From CALWOS01 sp963595735 (lineage in GTDB: Bacteria; Bacillota; Clostridia; Oscillospirales; Oscillospiraceae), in the NCBI GenBank assembly GCA_963595735.1, contig CAVBJJ010000025.1, positions 1 through 27,193 on the forward strand: a DNA stretch of 27,193 bases. Reading direction: 5' to 3'. The notes below the pieces were generated by a model. That model saw nothing but the letters and a program-made list of their open reading frames with translations, was not told the origin of the DNA and did not search any database. This document shows, piece by piece, positions 1-7,980 of this stretch. Position 1 is the first letter of the stretch, and each line of letters starts with the position of its first letter. The translations under genes were made by a program, and so were the position numbers.

Positions 1-713
1 GGGCCCTGCAGCACCCAGGCCAGTTCCCGCCGAAGGGTAGACTGCCGCTTGCGCTCCGTTGCCGCCTGCATTTCCTCTCGACGCGCCTTGCCGTCCAGAT
101 AGGCGGAATAGCCGCCCTCGTAGAAATACACCTTTCCAAAGCTTACCTCCGCCGTGCGGGTGGTCACCCGCTCCAGAAAATAGCGGTCGTGGGTGACCAG
201 CAGCAGCGCGCCGGAAAAGCGCGCCAGATACTCCTCCAGCCAGTGGATCATTTCCGCATCCAGATGGTTGGTCGGCTCATCCAGGATCAGCACATCTGCC
301 GGATGCACCAGACAGGCCGCCATGGCCACTCGCTTGCGCTGGCCGCCGGAGAGATTTCCTACCTTTTCCTGCACATTCGTAATCCCCAGCCGCGTCAGAA
401 TCTCGATCGCCTCATACTCCGCCAAGGCTCTGGCGCCGGCATCCAGCCCGGCATAGACCTGCTCCAGAACCGTATTTTCCGGGTCGTCCTGAAAATTCTG
501 CGGCAAGTACTCCACGCGGACATTGGGATCCGTGGTAACGCTGCCGCTGTCCGGCTCCTCCTTCCCCGCGGCCAGACGCAAAAGGGTGGATTTTCCCGCG
601 CCGTTCACGCCGATAACGCCCACCCGGTCGCCGGGGGTGAGATACAGGGTCACATCGTCCAGCAGCTGGCGGTCGCCATAGGTCTTGGATATATGTTCAA
701 TGTTCAACAGCAT
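1..713 (-). CDS. ABC-F family ATPase, Uup-like (partial, N-terminal half)
   Basis: About 237 residues are visible, from an ATG at 713 running off the left edge of the window. The N-terminal ABC domain is complete: Walker A GVNGAGKST, signature LSGGQRKR, Walker B plus D-loop DVLILDEPTNHLD, and switch His in LLLVTHDRYF. There are no membrane segments. DEPTNHLD and a domain start with GDRQLLDD are typical of soluble ABC-F proteins, which act on the ribosome or in DNA metabolism rather than in transport. The last visible residues (EMQAATERKRQSTLRRELAW) are the start of the linker joining the two ABC domains. The start codon overlaps the end of the upstream Fe-S protein gene by 17 nt, so the two are probably co-transcribed. 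The exact subgroup (Uup-like or other) cannot be fixed without the C-terminal half. Confidence 0.9.
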   Translation of the reverse strand, partial: MLLNIEHISKTYGDRQLLDDVTLYLTPGDRVGVIGVNGAGKSTLLRLAAGKEEPDSGSVTTDPNVRVEYLPQNFQDDPENTVLEQVYAGLDAGARALAEYEAIEILTRLGITNVQEKVGNLSGGQRKRVAMAACLVHPADVLILDEPTNHLDAEMIHWLEEYLARFSGALLLVTHDRYFLERVTTRTAEVSFGKVYFYEGGYSAYLDGKARREEMQAATERKRQSTLRRELAWVLQG

Positions 714-1566
714 GGTTCTGCTCCTTTTTCCTTGCCGGGTTTTTGTCCTCGCAGGGCACGGCGGTCTGGCATTTGCCGCAGCCCAACCGTGGGGCATAGC
801 GCGCCTTTGTCTCCAGCAGCCAGGCCTTGCAGCGCACATTGGATTTCTCCATTTGTGGCGAGATTGCCTCCACGGGACAGCGCTTTTGACAAAGGCCGCA
901 GCGAATACAGTTGGCATAAATGTCTGTATACGCCCGCGTATCCGGCGGCACCGCGATATCCAGCAGCATACTGGCCAGCCGCCCTGCCATTCCCTTTTCT
1001 GTAATAATGCCGCCGGACAACCCAAAGCTGCCCAGACCGCACACATAGGCCGCGTGGCGCTCAGACCAATTGCTGGTGAAAATGGGCGTCTTGTCCGCGG
1101 GAAAGCCCGGCAGTCCCTTGCCGTCCAAAGACAGGGCAAAGCGCGGATCCTGCGCCGGAATACAGCAGGTGATGCCTTTTTGCTCCAGCGCCCCGCAAAG
1201 CTGCCGCATCAGGGCGGCGATGAAGCTTTGCCCCTCAATTCGGCCATGCAGCCACAGGGCGGAGGGCTGCGCCGCGTCCCCGCGATTGCTCTTTCGCACA
1301 GCAAGAGAAAAGGGGAAAAACAGACTGACCACTGTGCGTGCCTGGGGCATCCACTCCCGTGGAGGCAGATACCAGGGGCCGACCGCCTCCGCTTGCCGAA
1401 GCCGGTCAAACAGGCCATCCGCCGCATCGCCGAAGCCCAGCAGAGGCGGATCGTACAACCGCACCCCCGCCAGCGCCGGGTCTATAGCGTCTTCCGGTGT
1501 GATGTCGTTTCCCGGTGCTGCTGCAAATTGCGCCTGGATCAGTCGGGTCAGTTCCTCTTTGTCCAT
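697..1566 (-). CDS. QueG-like double [4Fe-4S] protein (epoxyqueuosine reductase-related)
   Basis: 289 residues from the ATG at 1566, chosen because AAGGAGGG lies 5 nt upstream; a longer frame to 1773 has no ribosome site and crosses the AT-rich promoter region. The C-terminal part has a ferredoxin-type motif CIRCGLCQKRCPVEAI (about residues 215-230) and a second Cys set (CKAWLLETK, then GCGKCQTAVPC), the two-cluster pattern of QueG. The middle stretch SNWSERHAAYVCGLGSFGL matches the QueG block before the clusters. QueG proper is a B12-dependent enzyme of about 350-390 residues that makes queuosine in tRNA. This protein is some 80 residues shorter and begins late in the catalytic region, so it may be a paralogue with another redox role. 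No signal peptide or membrane segment is seen, so it is probably cytoplasmic. It overlaps the ABC-F start by 17 nt. Confidence 0.75.
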   Translation of the reverse strand: MDKEELTRLIQAQFAAAPGNDITPEDAIDPALAGVRLYDPPLLGFGDAADGLFDRLRQAEAVGPWYLPPREWMPQARTVVSLFFPFSLAVRKSNRGDAAQPSALWLHGRIEGQSFIAALMRQLCGALEQKGITCCIPAQDPRFALSLDGKGLPGFPADKTPIFTSNWSERHAAYVCGLGSFGLSGGIITEKGMAGRLASMLLDIAVPPDTRAYTDIYANCIRCGLCQKRCPVEAISPQMEKSNVRCKAWLLETKARYAPRLGCGKCQTAVPCEDKNPARKKEQNHAVEH

Positions 1567-1747
1567 ATGCGCCCTCCTTCTGCATTTTCTTCCATATTCT
1601 ATTATAATACCGCATTTTTCTTTTCGAATAAAGAAAAACTTTGTCGGGATCGTAAACGAAAGGTAACGGTATTTCCGCAAAATGCTTACGCTCAGGATAC
1701 ATCCATGCCGTATACTATAAACCAAGCCTGAGAAGGAGGTTTTGCAT
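1567..1747. promoter_or_regulatory. Divergent promoter region between the QueG-like and nitronate monooxygenase genes
   Basis: 181 nt of AT-rich DNA between two outward-facing genes. Toward the minus strand there is a perfect TATAAT about 40 nt upstream of the QueG-like start, with only a poor -35. Toward the plus strand TATACT at 1711-1716 is a possible -10 for the flavoprotein gene, again with a weak -35. The plus-strand gene's ribosome site is AAGGAGG at 1733-1739. No clear operator or riboswitch is seen. Confidence 0.4.
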
Positions 1748-2836
1748 ATGATAACGAACAAGGCGATTGCCATTGGAAATAAAATTCTGCCCCGTCCCCT
1801 GATTCAGGGCGGCATGGGCATTGGCGTCAGTCGCTGCCGCCTGGCCGGTGCGGTGGCGCGAAACGGCGGCATGGGCGTACTCTCTACCGCGCAGATTGGC
1901 TATGACCACCCGGATTTTTCCCGAAATCCGGAGGGCTGCAACTTGCAGGTGCTGCCCCAGCAGATCCGGCAGGCCAAAGCGCTTTCTCAAAGGAACGGAC
2001 TTGTCGGCGTCAACATCATGTCCGTCACGCAGCTGTATGGGGACTATGTGAAAACCGCCTGCGAAGCCGGCGTGGACGCCATCATCTCCGGCGCGGGTCT
2101 GCCTTTGGAGCTGCCCAAGTTCGCCGCCGGCTATGATGTGGCGCTGGCGCCGATCGTCTCCACCGCAAAATCCGCCCAGGTCATTTTGAAGTACTGGGAC
2201 CGCCGCTACCACCGCACTGCGGATTTTCTGGTGGTGGAGGGGCCCAAGGCCGGCGGACATCTGGGCTTTTCCCGGGAGGAATTAGCGGATATAGAGCATC
2301 TGGACTATGATGCGGAAATCCAAAGCATTCTCGCCTGCAAGGCGCACTTTGAAGAAAAATATGGCGTGGAGATCCCGGTCTTTGTCGCCGGTGGCATCTT
2401 CACGGCGGAGGATGTCGCCCATGCCCTGGCGCTGGGCGCGGACGGCGTGCAGGTGGCCAGTCTTTTTGTGGCAACAGAGGAATGTGATGCCAGCGAGGCC
2501 TACAAGCAGGCCTATATTCAGGCACAGCCGGAGGATATCGTCATTCTGCAAAGCCCGGTGGGAATGCCCGGCCGGGCGGTGAAAAACGCCTTTGTGGAGC
2601 GGGTGCTGACCGCGCCGCCCAAGATTCAAAAATGCTTTCAGTGCCTGCGCGCCTGTGATCCCGCCACCGCTCCCTACTGCATCACCCAGGCGCTGATCAA
2701 CGCAGTGCAGGGCGATCTGGAGCATGGCCTGATTTTTTGCGGCGCACGCACCGGTGAGATCCGGCAGATCAGCACCGTTGCTGCGGTCATGGATCGACTG
2801 CTCGGCAGCCCGGCCGTCTCCCGGGAATCCGCATGA
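1748..2836 (+). CDS. Nitronate monooxygenase family FMN protein (NPD/FabK-like)
   Basis: 362 residues from the ATG at 1748; AAGGAGG ends 8 nt before it, while an in-frame TTG at 1742 is too close to that site. This is a TIM-barrel flavoprotein. PLIQGGMGIGVS begins strand 1, GVNIM follows, GLPLELP and APIVST line the barrel, and EGPKAGGHLGF plus VFVAGGIF with ALGADGVQVAS form the FMN phosphate site. The family includes nitronate monooxygenases, which oxidise alkyl nitronates, and FabK enoyl-ACP reductases; the sequence alone does not separate them. After the barrel the protein has KCFQCLRACDPATAPYC, four cysteines that could hold an iron-sulfur cluster and are not part of the classic enzyme. 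It is a single gene with its own promoter region, and it converges on the cobalamin operon at a shared terminator. Confidence 0.85.
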   Translation: MITNKAIAIGNKILPRPLIQGGMGIGVSRCRLAGAVARNGGMGVLSTAQIGYDHPDFSRNPEGCNLQVLPQQIRQAKALSQRNGLVGVNIMSVTQLYGDYVKTACEAGVDAIISGAGLPLELPKFAAGYDVALAPIVSTAKSAQVILKYWDRRYHRTADFLVVEGPKAGGHLGFSREELADIEHLDYDAEIQSILACKAHFEEKYGVEIPVFVAGGIFTAEDVAHALALGADGVQVASLFVATEECDASEAYKQAYIQAQPEDIVILQSPVGMPGRAVKNAFVERVLTAPPKIQKCFQCLRACDPATAPYCITQALINAVQGDLEHGLIFCGARTGEIRQISTVAAVMDRLLGSPAVSRESA

Positions 2837-2863
2837 AGCACATAAAATAAAATACAACGCAAA

Positions 2864-2904
2864 ATGCCCCGGTGCAAGCTCGATTGGAACTTGCACCGGG
2901 GCAT
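2864..2904. terminator. Two-way rho-independent terminator between convergent genes
   Basis: Perfect 15-bp stem: ATGCCCCGGTGCAAG at 2864-2878 pairs with 2890-2904, with an 11-nt loop. On the minus strand the stem is followed by a T-rich run (TTTTGCGTTGTATTTTATTTT, read from 2863 downward), which suits termination of the 17-kb cobalamin operon. On the plus strand the following stretch is only moderately T-rich. Confidence 0.85.
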
Positions 2905-2921
2905 CCTGTTATTCCTGTTTA

Positions 2922-4889
2922 CTATGCTTTTTCATTTTGCAGCGTGACGATATAAACCGGGTTTTGCGCCGTCATGAGATGATAGCGCCCCAGGCTGCGG
3001 CCCTTGCTGACCGCCACTTCCGCAACATCCACCTGGGAAAATTCCGGCAGCAGCGCCGTCAGCTCCGCCATCGTCTCCAGCGTAATCGCATTGGCCACAA
3101 TACGCACGGTGGGATTTTTCTTCAGCAGCAGCGCCACGATTTCCCGGAGGTTGCCGGAACTGCCGCCGATAAAGGCGTGTGTGGGCGCGGGAAGCGCCTG
3201 CAAGGCCTCCGGCGCCTCGCCTTGCACGACCTCCAAATTGGAAACCTGAAATTTTTCTCTGTTTTGGAGAATTAAATTGACTGCACTTTCTTTTTTCTCG
3301 ATAGCATAGACCATCCCACCGGGCACCTGCAGGGCACACTCCACGGAGACGCTGCCGCTGCCCGCGCCGATGTCATACACCACCGCATCCCGGGTCAGTT
3401 GCAGCTTGGAAAGGGAAACGCTGCGCACCTCCGCCTTTGTCATGGGCACGGTGTCCCGGTCAAAGGCCTCGTCCGGCAGGCCGTGGGTCATGATCGCCTG
3501 CCCGGCATAGGGGTTCTCAATCAGCAGTACGCTCAGAGAATCATAGTCATTTTTCTCTAATTCATCTATACATCCGCTCGTAATTTTCTCATCCGGATAT
3601 CCAAGATGTTGGCCGACATGGGCACGCAGCCGCCCAAAGCCCGCCTTTTGCAGGCGGCGCAGCGCCTGCTGGGCACCGTCCTTTCCGCCCAACAGTGTAA
3701 ATACCGCGTCATTCCGCCGCACTTCCCGCACCAGATCGCAATTTCTGCCGTGCAGGCTGACCGCCCGCACCGTCTCCCAGGGGCGTTGCAGACGGGCGCA
3801 GAAATAGGACAGACTGCCGACCCCCGGCAGCACCTCCACATGAATTTCTTCCGGCAGCTCCCGTAGCAGCGACTGCGCACCGCTGTAAAATCCCGTGTCG
3901 CCGGAAAGCAGCACCGCAAATTTTCTGCAGTCCCCGGTTTGGCGGATCAGGGCGGCGATCTCCCCGGCAGCAATCGCCGTATAAACGCGCTTTCCGCCTG
4001 TGTCCACGCTTTCCAGCATCCGCTTTGCGCCGATCAGGCAATCTGCCTGCTGCAGCGCCTGCTCCATCGCCAGGGTGCGGGTACCCGCATTGCCCATGCC
4101 GATGCCCACCAGCACCACCTGCTTTTCCGTCGGGAGCGCAAAGCGCTTTTCCAGCTGCGCCAGCACCTGCTCCAGGGAGTCTCCCGGCTGCTGCTGCGGT
4201 CTGCCGATGATGACCGGCTGCACCCCGGCACGCCGGGCGGCGCGAATTTTGTCGGCATAGCCGCCGGCCTTTCCGGTGTCCTTGGTGACCAGATATCTGG
4301 CGTCCACCGCCCGGAGCATAGCCAGGTTCATCTCCTCGCTGAAGGGTCCCTGCATCGCCAGGATATGACTGGATTCCAAACCGCTTTCCTGACACAGCTG
4401 CAAAGAGGACGACAGCGGCAGCACCCGGGCATACAAGCGCCCGCGTAAGGCCGGATCTTCACAGAATTGGGACAGATTCTTGCTGCCCGTGGTCAAAAGC
4501 ACATTGCCCCGGGTCTGCTGCAAATACCGCACGCAGCTTTCCACATCCGGCACAAAAACGCCATCGCCTTCCCGGGCGGTACTGCCTCGGAGCAGACGCA
4601 CATAATCTACGCCGCAGGCCGCGCAGGCGCTGCGGATGCTTTCCGTAATGTGGTCTGCATAGGGATGGGTAGCGTCCACCACAACGGAAAAGCCCTCCCT
4701 TTTCAGCATGGCTGTGATCTCCTCCAACGGCAAACGCCCGGCGCGGATCTCCACATCCGGATACCGGCCCAGAACCACCTCTCCATAGTCGGTAGCAACG
4801 CAGGCCGTAATTTGCAGCCCCCGGCCGGTCAGTCCCTCGATGAGCAAACGCCCCTCGCTGGTACCGGCAAAAACACAGAGCTTATACAT
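2922..4889 (-). CDS. cbiJ-cbiE-cbiT: CbiJ-CbiE-CbiT triple fusion (cobalt-precorrin-6A reductase / C5-MT / C15-MT)
   Basis: 655 residues from the ATG at 4889. Residues about 1-252 are a CobK/CbiJ-type precorrin-6A reductase (N-terminal nucleotide-binding VFAGTSEGRLLIEGL, then DATHPYADHITESI and TTGSKNL). Residues about 256-460 are a tetrapyrrole methylase of the CbiE type (VVLVGIGMGNAGTRT, LLSGDTGFYSGA, VLPGVGSLSYF), which methylates C5. Residues about 465-650 are CbiT (TKAEVRSVSLSKL, VYDIGAGSGSVSVE for SAM binding, AFIGGSSGNL), which methylates C15 and decarboxylates. Together they perform three late, consecutive ring steps. CbiE-CbiT fusions (CobL) are common; the added CbiJ at the front is less so. 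It is the last gene of the operon, overlapping cbiH by 8 nt, and is followed by the terminator at 2864-2904. All three domains look full length with their motifs intact. Confidence 0.95.
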   Translation of the reverse strand: MYKLCVFAGTSEGRLLIEGLTGRGLQITACVATDYGEVVLGRYPDVEIRAGRLPLEEITAMLKREGFSVVVDATHPYADHITESIRSACAACGVDYVRLLRGSTAREGDGVFVPDVESCVRYLQQTRGNVLLTTGSKNLSQFCEDPALRGRLYARVLPLSSSLQLCQESGLESSHILAMQGPFSEEMNLAMLRAVDARYLVTKDTGKAGGYADKIRAARRAGVQPVIIGRPQQQPGDSLEQVLAQLEKRFALPTEKQVVLVGIGMGNAGTRTLAMEQALQQADCLIGAKRMLESVDTGGKRVYTAIAAGEIAALIRQTGDCRKFAVLLSGDTGFYSGAQSLLRELPEEIHVEVLPGVGSLSYFCARLQRPWETVRAVSLHGRNCDLVREVRRNDAVFTLLGGKDGAQQALRRLQKAGFGRLRAHVGQHLGYPDEKITSGCIDELEKNDYDSLSVLLIENPYAGQAIMTHGLPDEAFDRDTVPMTKAEVRSVSLSKLQLTRDAVVYDIGAGSGSVSVECALQVPGGMVYAIEKKESAVNLILQNREKFQVSNLEVVQGEAPEALQALPAPTHAFIGGSSGNLREIVALLLKKNPTVRIVANAITLETMAELTALLPEFSQVDVAEVAVSKGRSLGRYHLMTAQNPVYIVTLQNEKA

Positions 4890-5610
4890 CCCGGTATCCT
4901 CGCGGCGTGACCATTTTCCCGTCGATCAGTCGGGTCTGGGCATTGCCGACAAAGACCGTTGTGAACATATCTGCCGCGTAATCCCGCAGCTGTGCCAGGG
5001 TCATGGTCTGGCAGCGCTCTCCCTCCCGGTCAATGTTCTGCACCACGCCGCAGACCGTTTCCGGTGCTTTTGCCCGGAGCAGAATGTCGCAGGCCTTTTG
5101 CAGATAATCCGCCCGGCGGCGGCTGGAGGGATTGTACAGCGCCAAGCAAAAGTCCGCCTGCGCCGCCATTTCCAGGCGCTTTTCGATTTTCTCCCAGGGC
5201 GTGAGCAGGTCGGAAAGACTGATGACCGCAAAATCATGGGTCAGCGGCGCACCCAGCACCGCGCCGCCGCTGAGCGCGGCGGTCACGCCGGGGATGACCT
5301 CGATCTCCAGCGCCTTGCCTGCGGCCAACTCGTAAATCAGTCCCGCCATGCCGTATACGCCCGCGTCTCCGCTGGAGATCATGGCAACGGTTTTTCCGGT
5401 CAGCGCCGCGTCAATGGCCATGCGGCAGCGCTCCGCTTCTTTGCGCATGGGCGTGACCAGGTATTCCTTTTCCGGAAAAATCGGCCGGATCAGCTCCGCA
5501 TACACGCCATAGCCGGCGATCACCTGGGAATCTTTCAGCGCCTGCATGGCCTTCAGCGTCATCTGCTCCGGGGAACCGGGGCCGATGCCGATCACATATA
5601 ACTTATTCAA
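4882..5610 (-). CDS. cbiH: CbiH, cobalt-precorrin-3B C17-methyltransferase
   Basis: 242 residues. The start is taken as the TTG at 5610, because AAGGAGG lies 6 nt upstream; a longer frame from 5637 has no such site. The SAM-dependent tetrapyrrole methylase fold is clear: KLYVIGIGPGSPEQMTLKA at the N-terminus, SSGDAGVYGMAGL (SAM loop), and EVIPGVTAALSGGAVLGAPLTHDFAVISLSDLLTPW, the stretch that marks CbiH/CobJ. It contracts the ring while methylating C17 in the anaerobic pathway. The start overlaps the cbiG stop by 8 nt and the end overlaps the CbiJ-E-T start by 8 nt, which indicates translational coupling. The protein is cytoplasmic. Confidence 0.95.
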   Translation of the reverse strand: MNKLYVIGIGPGSPEQMTLKAMQALKDSQVIAGYGVYAELIRPIFPEKEYLVTPMRKEAERCRMAIDAALTGKTVAMISSGDAGVYGMAGLIYELAAGKALEIEVIPGVTAALSGGAVLGAPLTHDFAVISLSDLLTPWEKIEKRLEMAAQADFCLALYNPSSRRRADYLQKACDILLRAKAPETVCGVVQNIDREGERCQTMTLAQLRDYAADMFTTVFVGNAQTRLIDGKMVTPRGYRDV

Positions 5611-6604
5611 AGCAAATCCTCCTTTTTTCACAGGCAACCGCCACGGTCACCCCATCCCGGCAGGTTTTGGGCACCAGCAGGCTGGCGCCGGCGCCGGCGG
5701 TACACATGGCGCTTCTTTCGCACACATTATCCACCCCCACCGTCTGTTTGACAAACGGGGAAGCGAAAAAATTCCCCTGCACCGCCGCAAGCACCGCCGC
5801 CGGATAAAACCGGGGACGGATGTCCCGCGTCGCGCAAAAGGCCAGCAGTCCCACCTCGTCCGCTTTCACATCAATGGAAGAAACGGAGGCAATGGCACGG
5901 GGGTGCAGATTCTGCGCCCGGCACACCGCCTCCACCGCCTGGGTGATTTTTTCCTCCGGGGTATCCCGGCGGCAGCCAATGCCCAAATGCAGCACCGGCG
6001 GCACCAGCAGCAGCGTTTGGGAAAACGGCTGTATCTTCCGCAGGCTGACCGCCGCCCCCAATTCTCCGCGCTCCGCCGGGAAGATCCCGGCGGGATAGTT
6101 CCCTGTTACGGGATAGTCCGCGAAAAACGGAAGGTCTTTTTCCAACACGGCGGCGGAAAAGGCCTTTGCCAGAGGCATGGAATCGATCCAAAGCCCCTGC
6201 GCCGCCGCCCAGGCATCCACCGAAAAGCGGCGGTTGACATCCGTCGCCGTTGTGATGACCGCCGTGCCACCGATGGCAGCTGCGATCTTTTCCGCCAGGG
6301 CGTTTGCCCCGCCGATGTGGCCGGACAGCAGAGAGATCACATAATGCCCCGTCTCATCCACCACCAGCACGGCGGGATCGCTGGTTTTTGCGGCCACCAA
6401 CGGCGCGATCGCCCGCACCGCGATCCCGCAGGCACCCACAAAAATCAGCGCATCCACCCGGGAAAACAGCGCCGCCGTGCGGGCTTTCAGATCCCCCTTG
6501 GGGGCGTACCGCTCTGTTTGATATTCCCCTTGCAGCACCGCGGCAATGCGTGCGGCGGTCTTGCCGCCCTGCTTGCTGAATGACAGCAGCGCCGCCTGCT
6601 TCAC
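5603..6604 (-). CDS. cbiG: CbiG, cobalt-precorrin-5A hydrolase
   Basis: 333 residues from a GTG at 6604 that shares bases with the cbiF stop (GTGA), with GGGAGG 7 nt upstream. The N-terminal part has LIFVGACGIAVRAIAPL and the CbiG hallmark SLLSGHIGGANALAEKIA. The C-terminal part (about 215-333; LGIGCRRDTPEE, ASVSSIDVKADEVGLL) is the CobE/CbiG C-terminal domain. CbiG opens the delta-lactone of cobalt-precorrin-5A and releases acetaldehyde, a step found only in the anaerobic route. The length is normal for a complete CbiG. It sits between cbiF and cbiH, its usual neighbours. Confidence 0.95.
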   Translation of the reverse strand: MKQAALLSFSKQGGKTAARIAAVLQGEYQTERYAPKGDLKARTAALFSRVDALIFVGACGIAVRAIAPLVAAKTSDPAVLVVDETGHYVISLLSGHIGGANALAEKIAAAIGGTAVITTATDVNRRFSVDAWAAAQGLWIDSMPLAKAFSAAVLEKDLPFFADYPVTGNYPAGIFPAERGELGAAVSLRKIQPFSQTLLLVPPVLHLGIGCRRDTPEEKITQAVEAVCRAQNLHPRAIASVSSIDVKADEVGLLAFCATRDIRPRFYPAAVLAAVQGNFFASPFVKQTVGVDNVCERSAMCTAGAGASLLVPKTCRDGVTVAVACEKRRICFE

Positions 6605-7356
6605 CTTTCCGCCTCCCGGAACTCGGTGGTAAAGCCGGGGTCATAGAGCTTGGAGCGCTCGTACTTGTCCCCCAGGAAATATCCCACGATGATGAGGGCT
6701 GTTTTGGTAATATTGTTGGCTTTTGCGGTCTCTGCCAGCCGACTGACCGGGCAGCGGAAAATTTTCTCCTCCGGCCAGGTGGCTTTGTAGACGATCGCCG
6801 CCGGCGTATCCGTGGCATAGCCCCCGGCCACCAGCTCCTTTTGCAGATTTTCCAGCAGACCGGTGCTGAGATACAGCACCATGGTGCTGCCATGGCTGGC
6901 CAGAGAGCGAATCTTTTCCCGCTCCGGCACCGGCGTTCTTCCCTCCATGCGGGAAATAATCACCGTCTGGGTCACATCCGGCAGGGTGTACTCCGCCTTC
7001 AGGCTGGCGGCGGCGCCGCAAAACGCGCTGACGCCGGGGCAGACATCATAGTCGATCCCCAGCTTGATCAGCTGGTCAAACTGCTCCCGCACCGCGCCGT
7101 AAATGCTGGAATCTCCCGTGTGCAGGCGCACGGTGGTCTTGCCCTCGCGCTCCGCCTGCTGTATCACCTCCAGCACCTGCTCCAGCGTCATATAGGCGCT
7201 GTCGTGGATCACACAATCCTCTCTGGCATATTGCAGCACCGCCGGATTGACCAGAGAACCGGCATAGATAATCACATCTGCCTCACCCAGCAAACGCGCG
7301 CCCCGCACCGTGATCAGATCCGGCGCACCGCAGCCCGCTCCCACAAAATGAACCAT
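6601..7356 (-). CDS. cbiF: CbiF, cobalt-precorrin-4 C11-methyltransferase
   Basis: 251 residues from the ATG at 7356 with GGGAGG 8 nt upstream. It begins VHFVGAGCGAPDLITVRG and has YAGSLVNP, LHTGDSSIYGAVREQ (SAM-binding loop) and VCPGVSAFCGAAASLKAEYTLP, the pattern of CbiF/CobM rather than CbiL or CbiH. The enzyme methylates C11 of cobalt-precorrin-4. Its start lies 3 nt beyond the cbiC stop, and its stop overlaps the cbiG start. Length and motifs are normal. Confidence 0.95.
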   Translation of the reverse strand: MVHFVGAGCGAPDLITVRGARLLGEADVIIYAGSLVNPAVLQYAREDCVIHDSAYMTLEQVLEVIQQAEREGKTTVRLHTGDSSIYGAVREQFDQLIKLGIDYDVCPGVSAFCGAAASLKAEYTLPDVTQTVIISRMEGRTPVPEREKIRSLASHGSTMVLYLSTGLLENLQKELVAGGYATDTPAAIVYKATWPEEKIFRCPVSRLAETAKANNITKTALIIVGYFLGDKYERSKLYDPGFTTEFREAER

Positions 7357-7359
7357 GCT

Positions 7360-7980
7360 TTATTCCTCCCGTTCGATCATCTGATACAGCACCGCATTCA
7401 CGATCGCCGCCGCTACATTGCTGCCGCCCTTGCGGCCTCGAGCAACGATATAGTGTGGCGCCTGCCGTATCACTTCTTCCTTGGCTTCCACCACATTGAC
7501 AAAGCCCACCGGCACGCCGATGACCATTTCCGGATGCAGGGTCCCGGCCTGAATCTGGTCGCAAATAGAAAACAGCGCCGTCGGGGCATTGCCCACGGCA
7601 AAAATCAGGGGCTTTTGCAAGCGCGCCGCCTTTTCCATGGACACCAGAGAACGGGTCACGCCTCTGGCCTTTGCCTCCGCCGCCACATCCGGGTCGGCGA
7701 TAAAGCAGTGCACCTCCCCACCGAACTGCGCCAGGATCCGCTTGTTGATGCCGGACTTTGCCATGCTGGTATCGGTCACGATGTCACAGCCCTTGCGGAT
7801 AGCCTGCATCATCTGCTGCACCGCATGGGGCGAGAATGTCATGGTGTCATAATAGTCAAAATCCGCTGTGGTGTGGATCACACGCCGCACCACAAGGTCA
7901 TATTCCGGGTCGATTTTCCGGTCGCCAAGCTCCTGCGCAATGATGGCAAAGCTGCGGCGCTCGATCTCCATGGGTTTCAT
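7360..7980 (-). CDS. cbiC: CbiC, cobalt-precorrin-8 methylmutase
   Basis: 206 residues from the ATG at 7980, which overlaps the cbiA stop as ATGA; AAAGGAG lies upstream. It moves the C11 methyl to C12, giving cobyrinic acid. The sequence has MEIERRSFAIIAQELG, RRVIHTTADFDY (His36 fits the catalytic His of the CobH/CbiC family), SGINKR, and GVPVGFVNVVEAKE followed by ARGRKGGSNVAAAIVNA, all typical. A much longer open frame to 8814 is only an artefact through cbiA in another frame. The protein is cytoplasmic and of standard length. Confidence 0.96.
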   Translation of the reverse strand: MKPMEIERRSFAIIAQELGDRKIDPEYDLVVRRVIHTTADFDYYDTMTFSPHAVQQMMQAIRKGCDIVTDTSMAKSGINKRILAQFGGEVHCFIADPDVAAEAKARGVTRSLVSMEKAARLQKPLIFAVGNAPTALFSICDQIQAGTLHPEMVIGVPVGFVNVVEAKEEVIRQAPHYIVARGRKGGSNVAAAIVNAVLYQMIEREE

